Below, piece by piece: positions 27,145 to 37,300 of a DNA stretch of 50,651 bases. The stretch covers positions 1 to 50,651 of the forward strand of contig AWNW01000016.1 of NCBI GenBank assembly GCA_000493945.1. Reading direction: 5' to 3'. Made by a program: the position numbers and the translations under genes. The DNA comes from Candidatus Hydrogenedens terephthalaticus JGI OTU-1. GTDB lineage: Bacteria; Hydrogenedentota; Hydrogenedentia; Hydrogenedentales; Hydrogenedentaceae. Position 1 is the first letter of the stretch, and each line of letters begins with the position of its first letter. The notes under the pieces were generated by a model, which saw only the letters and a program-made list of their open reading frames with translations, was not told where the DNA came from and searched no databases.

Positions 27145-28830
27145 ATGTTAGGATTAACTATTTTTGATTGGGCGGCTATCTTTTTATATTTTTTTATAAT
27201 TTCTTTTGTAGGTGTCTGGTTTGCCCGAAATATTCGCAACATGCATGATTTTTTTATGGGAGGAAATCGGTTTGGTAAAGTTACAATGGTATTTTTTTCT
27301 TTTGGGGCAGGGACCAGTGGTAATGATGCTGTTGGGGTATCTTCAAAGGTTTATACCAACGGTATTTCGGGTATCTGGTATCAATGGCTATGGTTATTTT
27401 GCACCCCATTCTATTGGCTTATACCTCCTATATTGAGACGGATGCGTATTCTTACGATGGGTGATTATTTTGAAGCACGATTCAGCCCCGGAGTGGGGGC
27501 TCTCTATGCTATTGTCGGGGTAATACAATTAACTGTTAATATCGGGGTTATTCAATTAGGTGCCAGTGCTACAATTGAAGCATTAACAGGCGGGGCTATT
27601 CCAAGATATGTCTCTATCCTTTTTATGAGTGTGATTTTTATCCTATACGGTGTAGCAGGTGGACTGGGTGCCGCAATTATTACAGATTTTATTCAAGGGA
27701 TATTGACAGTCATGTTTTCATTTATGTTGCTACCGCTTGTCTTTCAAGCAGTTGGTGGTATTGAAGGGTTACGAGATAAAATTAGTAATCCGGAAATGCT
27801 TCAATTAGTTGCACCGGGGGAAATTAACCTCTTTTATGTTATCGTTCTCTGCTTTAATGCACTGGTAGGTGTTGTTACTCAGCCTCATATTTTAGGAAAT
27901 TGCTCTGCAGGAAGGACAGAGATGGACGGAAGAGTTGGATTAACGGGGGGGAATCTTTTAAAGCGTTTTTGCACAATTGCATGGGCTTTTACAGGACTTT
28001 GTGCTATTGCCTTATATCCAAATTTAACCGGTAAACAAACAGACCAGGTTTTTGGTATGATTGCCCGTGATTATTTGCCGGGAGTCGCTCCTGGATTGTT
28101 GGGATTATTTATCTCTGCACTGGTGGCTTCTGTTATGTCCTCATGCGATGCCTTTATGGTTTCTTCATCGGCTTTATTTACACAAAACCTTTATCGGCGT
28201 TATTGGGTTAAAGATAAACCTGAACAACACTACATTACGGTAGGAAGAATTGCCTCTATTGTAATTGTAGTAGTTGGAATTCTATTCGCTTTTCAAGTTC
28301 CAAATGTCCCCCGTGGATTGGAAATATTCTTTTCCTTACAAGCGATGATGGGACCTATTTTCTGGTTAGGTTTATTTTGGAGACGGACAACACCTCAAGG
28401 TGCTTGGGCTTCAACAATCGGGAGTTTTGCAGTGTTTGTTCTTACTTCCCTGCCTGCATTTCAAGGGTGGGCTGTTCAGAATCTTCCTGAGTTTATGTTA
28501 TGGCAGGAAAAATTGAGGCTCTCCTGGCAAATGACCTTTTATCTGACTACAGGTTTTTCACTGGGTATTCTGGTAAGTTTAATAACAAAACCCGTTTCTG
28601 AGGAAAATTTAAATCGGATATACAGATGTTTGTATACTCCAGTTAAGAAAGGGGAAACACATATTGCTCCTTTTACCCTTCCTGAAGGGGTCGAACCTGG
28701 TGAACATAAAAAACTTTTACCTTTCAAAAATATAGAAATACCCTATCCTTCCTTACAGGGGATGATTGGCTTTGTAATAATCTGGTGTATTGTAATCGGT
28801 ATGATTTTCTTTGTAAAACAGGTTGTATAA
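27145..28830 (+). CDS. Sodium:solute symporter (SSS family)
   Basis: The 561-residue integral membrane protein has about thirteen hydrophobic segments. SSS-family landmarks include DWAAIFLYFFIISFVGVWF at the N-terminus, MHDFFMGGNRFGK and FSFGAGTSGNDAVGVSSKVY in the first spans, GVAGGLGAAIITDFIQG near residue 175 (the family's GG...DxxQ) and the conserved HILGNCSAGR loop. It would import a sugar, myo-inositol or carboxylate with Na+. Its position 10 bases downstream of the GH106-like gene suggests a sugar or glycoside substrate. It ends 21 bases from the convergent small gene at 28851. Confidence 0.92.
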   Translation: MLGLTIFDWAAIFLYFFIISFVGVWFARNIRNMHDFFMGGNRFGKVTMVFFSFGAGTSGNDAVGVSSKVYTNGISGIWYQWLWLFCTPFYWLIPPILRRMRILTMGDYFEARFSPGVGALYAIVGVIQLTVNIGVIQLGASATIEALTGGAIPRYVSILFMSVIFILYGVAGGLGAAIITDFIQGILTVMFSFMLLPLVFQAVGGIEGLRDKISNPEMLQLVAPGEINLFYVIVLCFNALVGVVTQPHILGNCSAGRTEMDGRVGLTGGNLLKRFCTIAWAFTGLCAIALYPNLTGKQTDQVFGMIARDYLPGVAPGLLGLFISALVASVMSSCDAFMVSSSALFTQNLYRRYWVKDKPEQHYITVGRIASIVIVVVGILFAFQVPNVPRGLEIFFSLQAMMGPIFWLGLFWRRTTPQGAWASTIGSFAVFVLTSLPAFQGWAVQNLPEFMLWQEKLRLSWQMTFYLTTGFSLGILVSLITKPVSEENLNRIYRCLYTPVKKGETHIAPFTLPEGVEPGEHKKLLPFKNIEIPYPSLQGMIGFVIIWCIVIGMIFFVKQVV

Positions 28831-28850
28831 AAGATAATTACTAAAAGAAA

Positions 28851-29027
28851 TCAATCTTCTTTTTTATCCGATTCAGAATCGTCGTTTTTCTCTAATATAA
28901 TCAAAAAATCATTATAACTTTTCCCGTGATTGGGCGTAATAGATACCACGGTCCAGCCTTGTTCCAGTAAACGATCTAATTCACTTTTTCCGCGTCCATT
29001 GGATTCAATAATCAATGAAGTTTGCAT
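28851..29027 (-). CDS. 58-residue protein, DUF4177-like
   Basis: The start is ATG at 29027, preceded by GGAGGAG at the right spacing; that purine run also contains an in-frame GTG at 29042, which would put the ribosome-binding site inside the protein and is less likely. The protein has a LLEQGWTVVSITP core and an LIILEK strand, reminiscent of small DUF4177-type proteins (GxEGWELVxV...LKR), and a charged acidic tail. No signal or membrane segment is seen. The function is unknown. It lies 91 bases downstream of the alpha/beta hydrolase gene on the same strand. Confidence 0.6.
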   Translation of the reverse strand: MQTSLIIESNGRGKSELDRLLEQGWTVVSITPNHGKSYNDFLIILEKNDDSESDKKED

Positions 29028-29117
29028 TATTTTCTCCTCCACCGGTTTTTTGACATTTATTTTTTTGGTGAATTCTATAGATAAAAATAATATCGAAAAA
29101 TCTTTTACTATAACAAA

Positions 29118-30584
29118 TTACAGAGGTGCTTTTTTCAAAAGGTATTCATTAATTGAAGTTCCAAAAGGTTTAATAGAGGATTGTTCGTAAGTTTCCTCTA
29201 AATGTTTCTTATGCTCCTCACTAATACGAGCATATTCAGATAGCGAAATTAACACATCTAATTGTTCCAGTTGGGTATAATTTAATCTCTGTGCAGGATT
29301 GCCATTATTTAGTAAAATTTGTCTATCCATTTCACCATTATATCTTCGGAGTAAATGTTCCAGTTTCTCAACAGTTAGTACAGATAGAGGTAAAGGAGCG
29401 GATTTGTAATATTCTGTAAAACTATCGGGTGACAAAGCCCATTCCAATTTGTTATGTCCTGCCACAGGGGAAGGACCTCCTTCATCGAGATATACGAGAG
29501 ACCACTGCTTGGTTTTGCTCCATGGCTTATCGGCTGTTTCAGGACGGGTTTTGGGCTTTAATTTGTTATTGTTTAACATCTCGCGAGTAATCTCAAAACT
29601 ATTCTTTTGCGGCTGAAGCAAGAATATTTCGTAATTGTCTTCGGGAATAAGTTCCTCGAACACCTTTTTACTAAGTGGGCAAAAAGGAAGGTTTTTAAAG
29701 TCCCGTGTAAATCCTTCAGGGAACTGCTGAGTATCGTATTCCCTTACATATTTTTGTGTCATTTGCTCTATAGGGACGAGCATATCACCCGTAGCACAGG
29801 TTATCATTACTGGATTTGTTATTAAATTTAAGTAAGAAATCGGACTTAGATAATGCCAGCATTCGTGGTTTAAATCTTTGGGAAAGTATTTATAACACAT
29901 ATCCGCCAGAACAATAACACTTGCAAGCACAGGCATTGGAGATTGGTCTATGGGCTTCCCAAATCCTGCGATTTCTCTATTTGCCTCAAAATAGGCAAAA
30001 TTATATGCCCAATTTACTACAGGCACATCTGCATGAGTGGCAATTACCGGGAATAAATCGGCACTCATTGCCAGAGCCATATATCCTCCCTGACTACCGC
30101 CATCAATGAGAATATGAGTTTTGTCAACAATGGGTATCCGTTTTATCCATTGAATAATAGCCCGTGCTAAATTATAGCCATTGCCTAAAGCAGCGTCTAT
30201 GGGCGATTCTCCATCTGCGGGAGTATAAACCGCGGTTGAAACAATCCAGCCATTTTGTGCCCATTTTTTTGCCCCGCCTATATCCTTTTCATAATGCACA
30301 TGACAAAATGCCGGTAGTTTATTATTTTCTTTTAATTTGCGAACAGGAACAACAACCCTTGCCAATCCCGTTTTGTTATCGCCTTCAATTCCGATATATG
30401 GAACACGGACTGTAATAATTTGATAGTTCCAATCCCCTTTAACGGAAACCACCTCAACCCCGTGTTCTAACTGAGTCTCACTATTGATTATCGGTTCTAC
30501 TGCACAAGCCGTATGAGTAAAAATGAATATCAATAGGATAAATTGTGCAAACATATATTTTGAAAAGAGAAAAAAACTTTTCAT
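29118..30584 (-). CDS. Secreted alpha/beta hydrolase (esterase-like)
   Basis: The 488-residue product begins with a signal peptide (hydrophobic residues about 8-26, ending THTAC; the cysteine may be lipidated, though the lipobox is not canonical). The hydrolase core shows a nucleophile elbow GGSQGGYMAL near residue 161, an upstream WAQNGWIVSTAVYTPADGE loop and CATGDMLVPIEQ (about 267), where the acidic residue of the triad is expected, as in acetyl-xylan esterases and prolyl-oligopeptidase-like enzymes. It is the fourth gene of a minus-strand run with tyrS, recO and the DUF1080 lipoprotein; its AGGAG (about 30592-30596) follows the previous stop directly. It probably acts outside the cytoplasm on an ester-bearing glycan, but the substrate is not known. 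Confidence 0.8.
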   Translation of the reverse strand: MKSFFLFSKYMFAQFILLIFIFTHTACAVEPIINSETQLEHGVEVVSVKGDWNYQIITVRVPYIGIEGDNKTGLARVVVPVRKLKENNKLPAFCHVHYEKDIGGAKKWAQNGWIVSTAVYTPADGESPIDAALGNGYNLARAIIQWIKRIPIVDKTHILIDGGSQGGYMALAMSADLFPVIATHADVPVVNWAYNFAYFEANREIAGFGKPIDQSPMPVLASVIVLADMCYKYFPKDLNHECWHYLSPISYLNLITNPVMITCATGDMLVPIEQMTQKYVREYDTQQFPEGFTRDFKNLPFCPLSKKVFEELIPEDNYEIFLLQPQKNSFEITREMLNNNKLKPKTRPETADKPWSKTKQWSLVYLDEGGPSPVAGHNKLEWALSPDSFTEYYKSAPLPLSVLTVEKLEHLLRRYNGEMDRQILLNNGNPAQRLNYTQLEQLDVLISLSEYARISEEHKKHLEETYEQSSIKPFGTSINEYLLKKAPL

Positions 30585-30597
30585 TGGTATTCTCCTA

Positions 30598-31896
30598 TCA
30601 TAGAGGTTTTATTCGGATATTTCTAAACCTGCAATAATTTCCGTGGTCAGTCAATCCGATAAATCCTTTCCGTAGACGATATTTTAACTCTTCAATTTCA
30701 TCAAAATTAATGTCCTGCACCACCTGTCCATTCAAGGTTACTTTAACATACGGTCCATTACAAATAATTTCAAGGTCGTTCCACTGCCCTTCAGGTTTCA
30801 TTGCTTTTACTTTCGGCGGAACTACTTTGTATATAGCACCCGTCGTATCATCGGTTAATGAGGTTGTATCGCTATCACCTAATATTTGCACTTCAAACCC
30901 AATTTTAGACGCTCTACTCCCGCGTGGAGCCCTAACCCATACACCCGTATTGCCTCCTTTCTCTATCATCCATTCCAATCGTAAAATGAAATTATCATAT
31001 CGTTCACAGGACATTAGTGCCTTACCCCCCTTACTTTTCCATTCAATAAACCCTTCAGGATTAACTGCAAAACAATCATGATTATCCCCTAAATACCACC
31101 ATCCATTCATTGTTTTCCCATCAAATAAAGGAACAAAACCTTCCTGTCGTTCTTGTTCACTTAATAAGGATAGTGCAGAATTTGTATCCAGATTTGTGCA
31201 GGGTGTGTATTTTGCATAACTCTCTTCTATACGATTGAGGTTTTCCTTGGTGTAGGGCAATAAGAAGTGAACTTTTCCGATTTGTTCTTCGGGAGCAACA
31301 GAAAATATGACTTTTTCTTTGGGTAATTTTGTTTGCGATATATCTTCGGTAAGGATTAAATCTGCATTCTGTTTAGAAACAATGACCCAATATTTATTAA
31401 TCTTCTTCATTGCTTTTGTCCATTCGTCTGCATAAGGTCCGTCCGTCCAATAGACAATAGTTAATAGTCCCTTAAAATTCTGTTTGATTATATTTAACAA
31501 GGGGTTCTTCTTATTAGGTTGCGAATTCGGAGCAATTCTCAAAATAACAGTCATATATTGGTCTTTAGCGCGGTTCGCATAAGTTTTGATTGTTTCCAAA
31601 TCCTGAGTGTCTACAGAGGTAGAATTGGGGTCTCGAAGTAAGTCCATAGCAAGGCTATTCCCTCCAACCTCTCCAATACTGGCTAACAACGGTATCATTG
31701 TTTTTAATTCAGTACCTTGTCTGGCGGTATCAGGCGCATAAAAACACTGGAGAATATAGGTTTCTTTCCCACGATATAAAACACCTTTTTTCATGCTAAA
31801 ATCTCTATCCCCAAATATAATGGAGTAGCAGGCGGTGTTAAGCAATAGAAGTATTAAAGGTAATACAAAAAATAGTAGGTTAGTTTTGTTTTTCAT
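30598..31896 (-). CDS. Lipoprotein with 3-keto-disaccharide hydrolase (DUF1080) domain
   Basis: The start is ATG 31896: AAGGAG lies 6 bases upstream and the first residues (MKNKTNLLFF... to LLLLNTAC) form a lipoprotein-like signal. An ATG at 31926 would add ten residues. The last 178 residues are the DUF1080/3-keto-disaccharide hydrolase domain: GFVPLFDGKTMNGWW, NFILRLEWMIEKGGNTGVW, GFEVQILGD, GAIYKVVPP, WNDLEIICNG and FIGLTDHGNYCRFRNIRI. Members bind or cleave 3-keto sugars. The preceding 240 residues (with YMTVILRIAP and GLLTIVYWTDGPYADEW) have alternating strands and helices but no family I recognise. It overlaps the end of recO by 17 bases. Confidence 0.82.
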   Translation of the reverse strand: MKNKTNLLFFVLPLILLLLNTACYSIIFGDRDFSMKKGVLYRGKETYILQCFYAPDTARQGTELKTMIPLLASIGEVGGNSLAMDLLRDPNSTSVDTQDLETIKTYANRAKDQYMTVILRIAPNSQPNKKNPLLNIIKQNFKGLLTIVYWTDGPYADEWTKAMKKINKYWVIVSKQNADLILTEDISQTKLPKEKVIFSVAPEEQIGKVHFLLPYTKENLNRIEESYAKYTPCTNLDTNSALSLLSEQERQEGFVPLFDGKTMNGWWYLGDNHDCFAVNPEGFIEWKSKGGKALMSCERYDNFILRLEWMIEKGGNTGVWVRAPRGSRASKIGFEVQILGDSDTTSLTDDTTGAIYKVVPPKVKAMKPEGQWNDLEIICNGPYVKVTLNGQVVQDINFDEIEELKYRLRKGFIGLTDHGNYCRFRNIRIKPL

Positions 31897-32677
31897 GGTT
31901 AACTCCTTGAATAGATATATGATCATGATTCAGTTCTTGAAACACATTATACGACTTTAAAGGATGTCTAAGATGAAATGTTATAAAAGAGCATATAAAA
32001 GGTAGAATTTTCTTCTCGAACAAAGACAGAAATGCCTTGTTTTCATAAGGGATATTCAACGGGTCTTCAAGATATTGTAATAATTGCAAACCACGGACCT
32101 CTTCACTATTTAATGTTTTATCGGATTTGCAATTATCACACACGACACCCCCTTGTAATGAAAAATGTAGCACCTCTTTTATTGGCTTTCCACATCGAAC
32201 ACATATATGTAATTGAGGTTCAATCCCATTATGGATTAATATCTGCCATAAGTGCCAGCAAGTAAGAAAAACAGCATGTTCACCAGTTATAGTCGAATTG
32301 CTGATGTGTTCAAATGCTTTACAAACTTGTGTGTAAGTTTTCAAAACTTTCTGTTCCGTTTCTGTCATGGAAAAGGCTGTTTCTAAAATAAGACTTGCGA
32401 GAACCTGCTTTTTTATGTCCCTTTTTAATTCGGGGTAACTATCAATCAAATTAACCTCTGTTAAAGTTTGCACCTCGCGGGTAGATTTCCATGTGTAAAA
32501 AATCTCAACTCGATTTAATCGGTCTAAAGAAAAACTCCAGGGATTATTTTTTCGGCGAACCCCTTTGGCTATACAAGACATTTTCCCTCTATGTGCCGTT
32601 AGAAATTGGATAATTCGGCTTGTTTCACTATAATCGTATAAATGGACGATAAAAGCCTCTGTTTGATTTGCTGACAT
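31880..32677 (-). CDS. recO: DNA repair protein RecO
   Basis: RecO loads RecA onto single-stranded DNA with RecR/RecF. The 265-residue product has the N-terminal OB fold (AFIVHLYDYSETSRIIQFLT, GKMSCIAKGVRR) with the basic face expected for DNA binding, and a zinc-finger set CVRCGKP...CDNC near residues 160-185. The length is within the family's usual 230-270. It starts 9 bases after the tyrS stop and its last bases overlap the start of the DUF1080 gene, so it is in the middle of an operon. Its own ribosome-binding site is weak. Confidence 0.93.
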   Translation of the reverse strand: MSANQTEAFIVHLYDYSETSRIIQFLTAHRGKMSCIAKGVRRKNNPWSFSLDRLNRVEIFYTWKSTREVQTLTEVNLIDSYPELKRDIKKQVLASLILETAFSMTETEQKVLKTYTQVCKAFEHISNSTITGEHAVFLTCWHLWQILIHNGIEPQLHICVRCGKPIKEVLHFSLQGGVVCDNCKSDKTLNSEEVRGLQLLQYLEDPLNIPYENKAFLSLFEKKILPFICSFITFHLRHPLKSYNVFQELNHDHISIQGVNHEKQN

Positions 32678-32686
32678 GAGATTTAT

Positions 32687-33970
32687 CTATTTTAAAAATT
32701 GTATTAATCTATAATCTTTTTTCCCAAGACGGATAACCAATAATGAACCACCAAGAAGATAGTTTTCATTTAATCGTAAGGTATCTTCTGTTACTCGTTC
32801 GTTATTTATATATAAACCTCCATTTTTAATAAGTCGTTTCCCTTCTCCTTTGCTTTCCAATATCCCTGTATTTATCAGTAAATCCAATAGAAACTGATTT
32901 TCTGTAATATAATTTATTGGAGCTTCTGCATGAGGAACATCACTGAAAACATCTTCCAGTACTGAAAGTTCTAATTGGTGCAAATCTCCTCCGAACATTG
33001 CTTCACTGGCACGAATAGCACTCTGGAGAGCAGTTTCCCCATGCACCATTCTTGTTATTTCCCTTGCTAACGCCTTTTGTCCCGCCCTTTTGTGGGGTTC
33101 TGTTTGAATCTGTCTTTCTAATTCCTCTATTTCTTCTGCAGATAGTAGTGTGAAATAACGCAAATATTTGGGAGTATCTGCATCTGCCTGATTAATCCAG
33201 AATTGATAAAAGCGATAGGGGGTTGTTTTATTTGCATCAAGCCAGATATTCCCAGACTCCGTTTTCCCAAATTTTGTGCCATCTGCTTTTGTAACCAGAG
33301 GGAGCGTTAATCCATAGGTCTCTTTTCCTAACAATCGGCGAGTTAATTCCATACCAGAAACAATATTGCCCCATTGGTCAGACCCACCTATTTGAAGTCG
33401 GCAATCAAAATTCTTGCACAAATGCAGATAGTCATAAGATTGTAAGAGACAATATGTAAACTCTGTATAAGAAATTCCATGTTCACGGTCTTCCAATCTC
33501 TGCCGTATAGCATCTTTTGTTAGCATAACATTCACACTAAAATGTTTTCCGATATCCCTTAAAAAGTCCAATAGATATAATTCACAAAGCCAATCCGCAT
33601 TATTAACCATGATAGCCGGGCTATCTCCCTCAAAAGAGATAAAGTGGGAAAGTTGTTTTTTTATCCCCTGAGCGTTCTTCTCGATATCCTCTTTACTTTG
33701 AAGTTGCCGTTCATCCTTTTTACCACTCGGGTCACCTATAAGCCCAGTTCCTCCACCTACAAGAACAATAGGCTTATGTCCCCATCTTTGAAAATGAACC
33801 AAGCCCATAATTGGTAATAAACTACCAATATGTAAACTATCGGATGTAGGGTCAAAACCGCAATACAATGTAAACTTTTCTTGATGTAGTTTTTCTGCAA
33901 GTTCCGGATGTGTTGTCTGGTGTATCATTCCACGCCATTGAAGTTCTTCAAATAAAGTTTTAAATGCCAT
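32687..33970 (-). CDS. tyrS: Tyrosyl-tRNA synthetase
   Basis: The 427 residues match bacterial TyrRS. The class I HIGH motif is HIGSLLP (about residue 48), after the YCGFDPTSDSL tyrosine-site strand; LQIGGSDQWGNI follows, and the KMSKS loop appears as KFGKTESG (about 230). The C-terminal S4-like RNA-binding domain includes LINTGILESKGEGKRLIKNGG. ATG 33970 has AAAGGAT 9 bases upstream. It is the first gene of the minus-strand run with recO. It charges tRNA-Tyr in the cytoplasm. Confidence 0.97.
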   Translation of the reverse strand: MAFKTLFEELQWRGMIHQTTHPELAEKLHQEKFTLYCGFDPTSDSLHIGSLLPIMGLVHFQRWGHKPIVLVGGGTGLIGDPSGKKDERQLQSKEDIEKNAQGIKKQLSHFISFEGDSPAIMVNNADWLCELYLLDFLRDIGKHFSVNVMLTKDAIRQRLEDREHGISYTEFTYCLLQSYDYLHLCKNFDCRLQIGGSDQWGNIVSGMELTRRLLGKETYGLTLPLVTKADGTKFGKTESGNIWLDANKTTPYRFYQFWINQADADTPKYLRYFTLLSAEEIEELERQIQTEPHKRAGQKALAREITRMVHGETALQSAIRASEAMFGGDLHQLELSVLEDVFSDVPHAEAPINYITENQFLLDLLINTGILESKGEGKRLIKNGGLYINNERVTEDTLRLNENYLLGGSLLVIRLGKKDYRLIQFLK

Positions 33971-34159
33971 AACTACTTATCCTTTAATAAAACAAAAAAG
34001 AATTGTTAAAGACCGATTATAGTATAATATGAGAAAAGAACCGATGAATGTATAAATTATAACAATTTTATATTATAGTTTTACATTAGGAGGTTTGTGT
34101 CTAAAACAACAAGAATCCCAAAAATATAAGGAAATGAGACATTTTTATTAGGAAAAATG

Positions 34160-34187
34160 TTGACAAAAGACATTAAAAAATTATACT
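34160..34187 (+). promoter_or_regulatory. Upstream promoter candidate P1 for the PKD/PhoPQ-type lipoprotein
   Basis: TTGACA (34160-34165), a 16-base spacer and TATACT (34182-34187) form a near-consensus sigma70 promoter. It points toward the gene at 34325 and leaves a leader of about 130 bases that contains the second candidate. Confidence 0.55.
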
Positions 34188-34227
34188 ATTTTAGTATGTT
34201 ATAAAATAAAAATATTGTTGAAAAAAC

Positions 34228-34257
34228 TTGACAAAAAACAAAAAAAATAGTTTTAAT
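34228..34257 (+). promoter_or_regulatory. Downstream promoter candidate P2 for the PKD/PhoPQ-type lipoprotein
   Basis: TTGACA (34228-34233) and TTTAAT (34252-34257), 18 bases apart, form a second, slightly weaker candidate 68 bases downstream of P1. The -10 fit is approximate. Confidence 0.4.
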
Positions 34258-34324
34258 AGAACTTTTCATATTCACAATTCAATAACTGTGTTTTATGCAA
34301 TTAAAGAAGATAGGATTTAAGTTT

Positions 34325-37300
34325 ATGGAAAGAAAAAATATCTTATATCCCGTGGTAGTATTTTTACTTTTGGCACTTGTTATAGGAGGGGTGAGTTGTA
34401 AAAAACCACCTGCCAATAAAGAACCGATTGCACAATTTTCTGCCTCACCCAAAGAAGGAAATGAACCTTTAATAGTCCAATTTAATGACCTTTCGGTATC
34501 GGAAGACTCTCCCATAGTATCATGGTATTGGGATTTTGGAGATGGGGAAACCAGTAACCTGCCCAATCCAAGAAAAACTTATTATCACAATCCGAAAGAT
34601 GGCAATAACCCCAGTCTATATACAGTGCGATTAATTATCTCTACAGGTAGAGGTCTTACAGAACGAAAAGAAGTTAACTATATTCGAGTAAATCCGGGTA
34701 CAACCTTCTCCGTCATTGACCCTAATCAGACTGTATATAATGGTGTTGCTTCCGGTTATGGCGTAAATATCAGAGTTCCTAAAGGTGCTCTTTCTGGAAA
34801 AACCACCTTCAGCATTTACGAAACGAAAGAAACCAAACAATTTAGTTTTACAGAACCGATGGAATTGGTATCTTCTTTCTATCGTATTGCCCACAATGCA
34901 AAAACAGAAAATCTTTTTGCAAAAAGTAGCGATAACAAAATCGTCTCCACGACATTAGAAATTCCTTTGTTCCCCGGTGAAGAAAGTAGAACCGACCGTC
35001 CCTCAAATCGGTATTTAATTCTGGCTCTTTTAGATAACGGTTCAATAGTCCCTATTTTAGGGGAAAAACGAGCGAATTATGCTATTGCTCAAATCACAGG
35101 GTTACCTTATCAGGCGACCTATGTTGTGGGATTTTTCCCAACTGCATCAATTATTGATGTCCCTATAACAGTACCTGAAGATGCAAAATTAAGTTATCCA
35201 TGGAATCTTAAATGGCGTATTTTTGGTTCAATGCCTGTAATTAAACAACTGGTTGCCTTAGAAAAAGGAAGCATGGAAAATCCTAATTCCTTTTATAATG
35301 AAAACTTTTCAGATGCGGTAATATCCGATAGTCTGACAAAACTTGGCGGTAAAATAGCAGGAGTTTATGTCGAGTATCTTGCATCGGGAATGAGAAATCC
35401 CATCTTAGTAGACCATGACGGAGCCTATGGTATTGTTTTCTTTAATATGAACTCCAACTATACATCAGAATATGAGGATTTTAATCAGCTTGCAATTGCA
35501 AACCGTAGATTTGGGAATATTGTTGTTGACCCGAAACAACTTTTAATGGTATCTATTCATAATGCATTAACTGCTCTGAATGATACAACCAACACAGATA
35601 TAAAACAAAAATTTACACCTTATAACATTTTTGCACAGTATCTTTTCTATTCTTGTTTTGATAACTATCAATTCCCTGACCTCACAATTCCGGACCCGTC
35701 AAATATTGATATATATGGAAAACCGCAAATGGTTTCATACTTTAAAGGAATTCGCGAATCTATTGCTATTTATTTAGGGCAACGAGCAGACCGTATTGTT
35801 GAAGAGATTGAAACAAAATCAACAAAAGCCGATACTGCCCAGACATGGGCTCGTTCTTTTGAAAAAAATGAATATCTTGATTTATCACAGGCTCTTTTCC
35901 AGCCCGTTTCGATGAAAACGAAAAATTATTATAATGCGGGACATGAGTTTTGGGTATATCTCGAACGAAAACTTACAGATATCCCGATTATAGCTTTAAT
36001 TGGCGCGTCAGGTGACCCTTATGGTGGTTTTCTTCAAGAATTGGAAAAAGTGTTCAAAGAAAGTATCAAACCTCAACAAGTATTAAATTATGAATTAGCA
36101 ACTACACTTACTTATGCCACTTTGGACGCTGTAATTCATGCCGCGACAGATGAAGAAGAAAGATTATCGGATTTGTATTGGTATTATGTTCGCGGTAGGT
36201 CTGCAGAAAAATTTGAAGAAACCGTATTGCGTAATTCTGATAATAAGAACAAACCCTTTGTATTTAATGAAGAACGCTTTAATTCAGTCGGTGTCCCTTC
36301 TCGGGAAAACCCTGCTCCAACAGACAAAGTAACTATTAATGCGTCAACCATTCCTGAACTGGCATCCGTACTACCATTTTCATCTCGTGCCATAAAGATA
36401 AATATAAATCCTCTTGCTGATACAGCACAGGTTGTGTTCAATCCAACCGAATGGACTGCAGATGATAATGGCTACAGTCTGAAATTCGCCGTCTATCATC
36501 CGTTGAGAAAAAAAGTTTTTACTTTAGATGAGAATGGAGAAGATACGAACGGTGATGGAGTGCTTGACACAATAAATATGCAAAGATTCGTGCCTACAGA
36601 AGACGAATGTTTTGATTATTTATATTTGTTAGTAAGTAATGTCAGTTTGACGACGGTCAGTCCTATCAATGTTGCTTTACAAACCAAAGCTCCCAGTTCT
36701 GTGCCTGAAAATCAAATACTGAAAAAATTTGTTCAGATTTGTGACCCCTATTATGATTATGAATTATTACGAACCGCTTCATTCCCTGCTTTTGGTATCT
36801 CTTCATACCTGCTGGAAATGACATCCGGCATGTGGAGAGGGTCTCAAGAATTATACAACGCTCAGCCCTGGAAGCATTATCTTACCATTATAGAACCCTC
36901 TATTGTATTGCATGACAAAGCAATATTGCTGATTACGGGTGGTTCTACGGGCAGTGAACCTGATATTACAGACCAAGCAGAAATGGTCCTGCCTTTTGTA
37001 TCTGCTACTGGAACAATAGCCGTTCTCCTGAAAGCGGTTCCCAATCAACCCTTACAATTTATTGACGAAACCAAAAAGAGAGTTGAAGATGGGATTATAG
37101 CATACAGTTACGATAAGTATATGGATGGATATAAGGCAAGGGAAGCAGATATTACCTGGCCTGTGCTTTTACCTATGGTCCGTTCTGCAGTTCGTGCTAT
37201 GGATACAGTCCAGAAATTTACAAAAGAAGAAAAACCGGGACGCCGATATGAAATTAATAATTTTGTAGTAACAGGTGCATCCAAACGCGGTTGGACTACC

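Larger units (their letters stand above)
33971..34294. other. 324-base AT-rich divergent spacer
   Basis: This spacer lies between divergent tyrS and the PKD-PhoPQ-type lipoprotein gene. I see no gene, RNA gene or riboswitch in it. The half nearest the lipoprotein holds two tandem sigma70-like promoters (listed separately). No equally good promoter for tyrS could be read on the minus strand, although TATAAT-like boxes occur near 34016-34030. Confidence 0.6.

Noticed and set aside
28930..29190. Plus-strand frame of 86 codons opposite the small minus-strand gene.
   Set aside because: Its codons are the complement of the DUF4177-like gene and the hydrolase end; no ribosome-binding site or domain.
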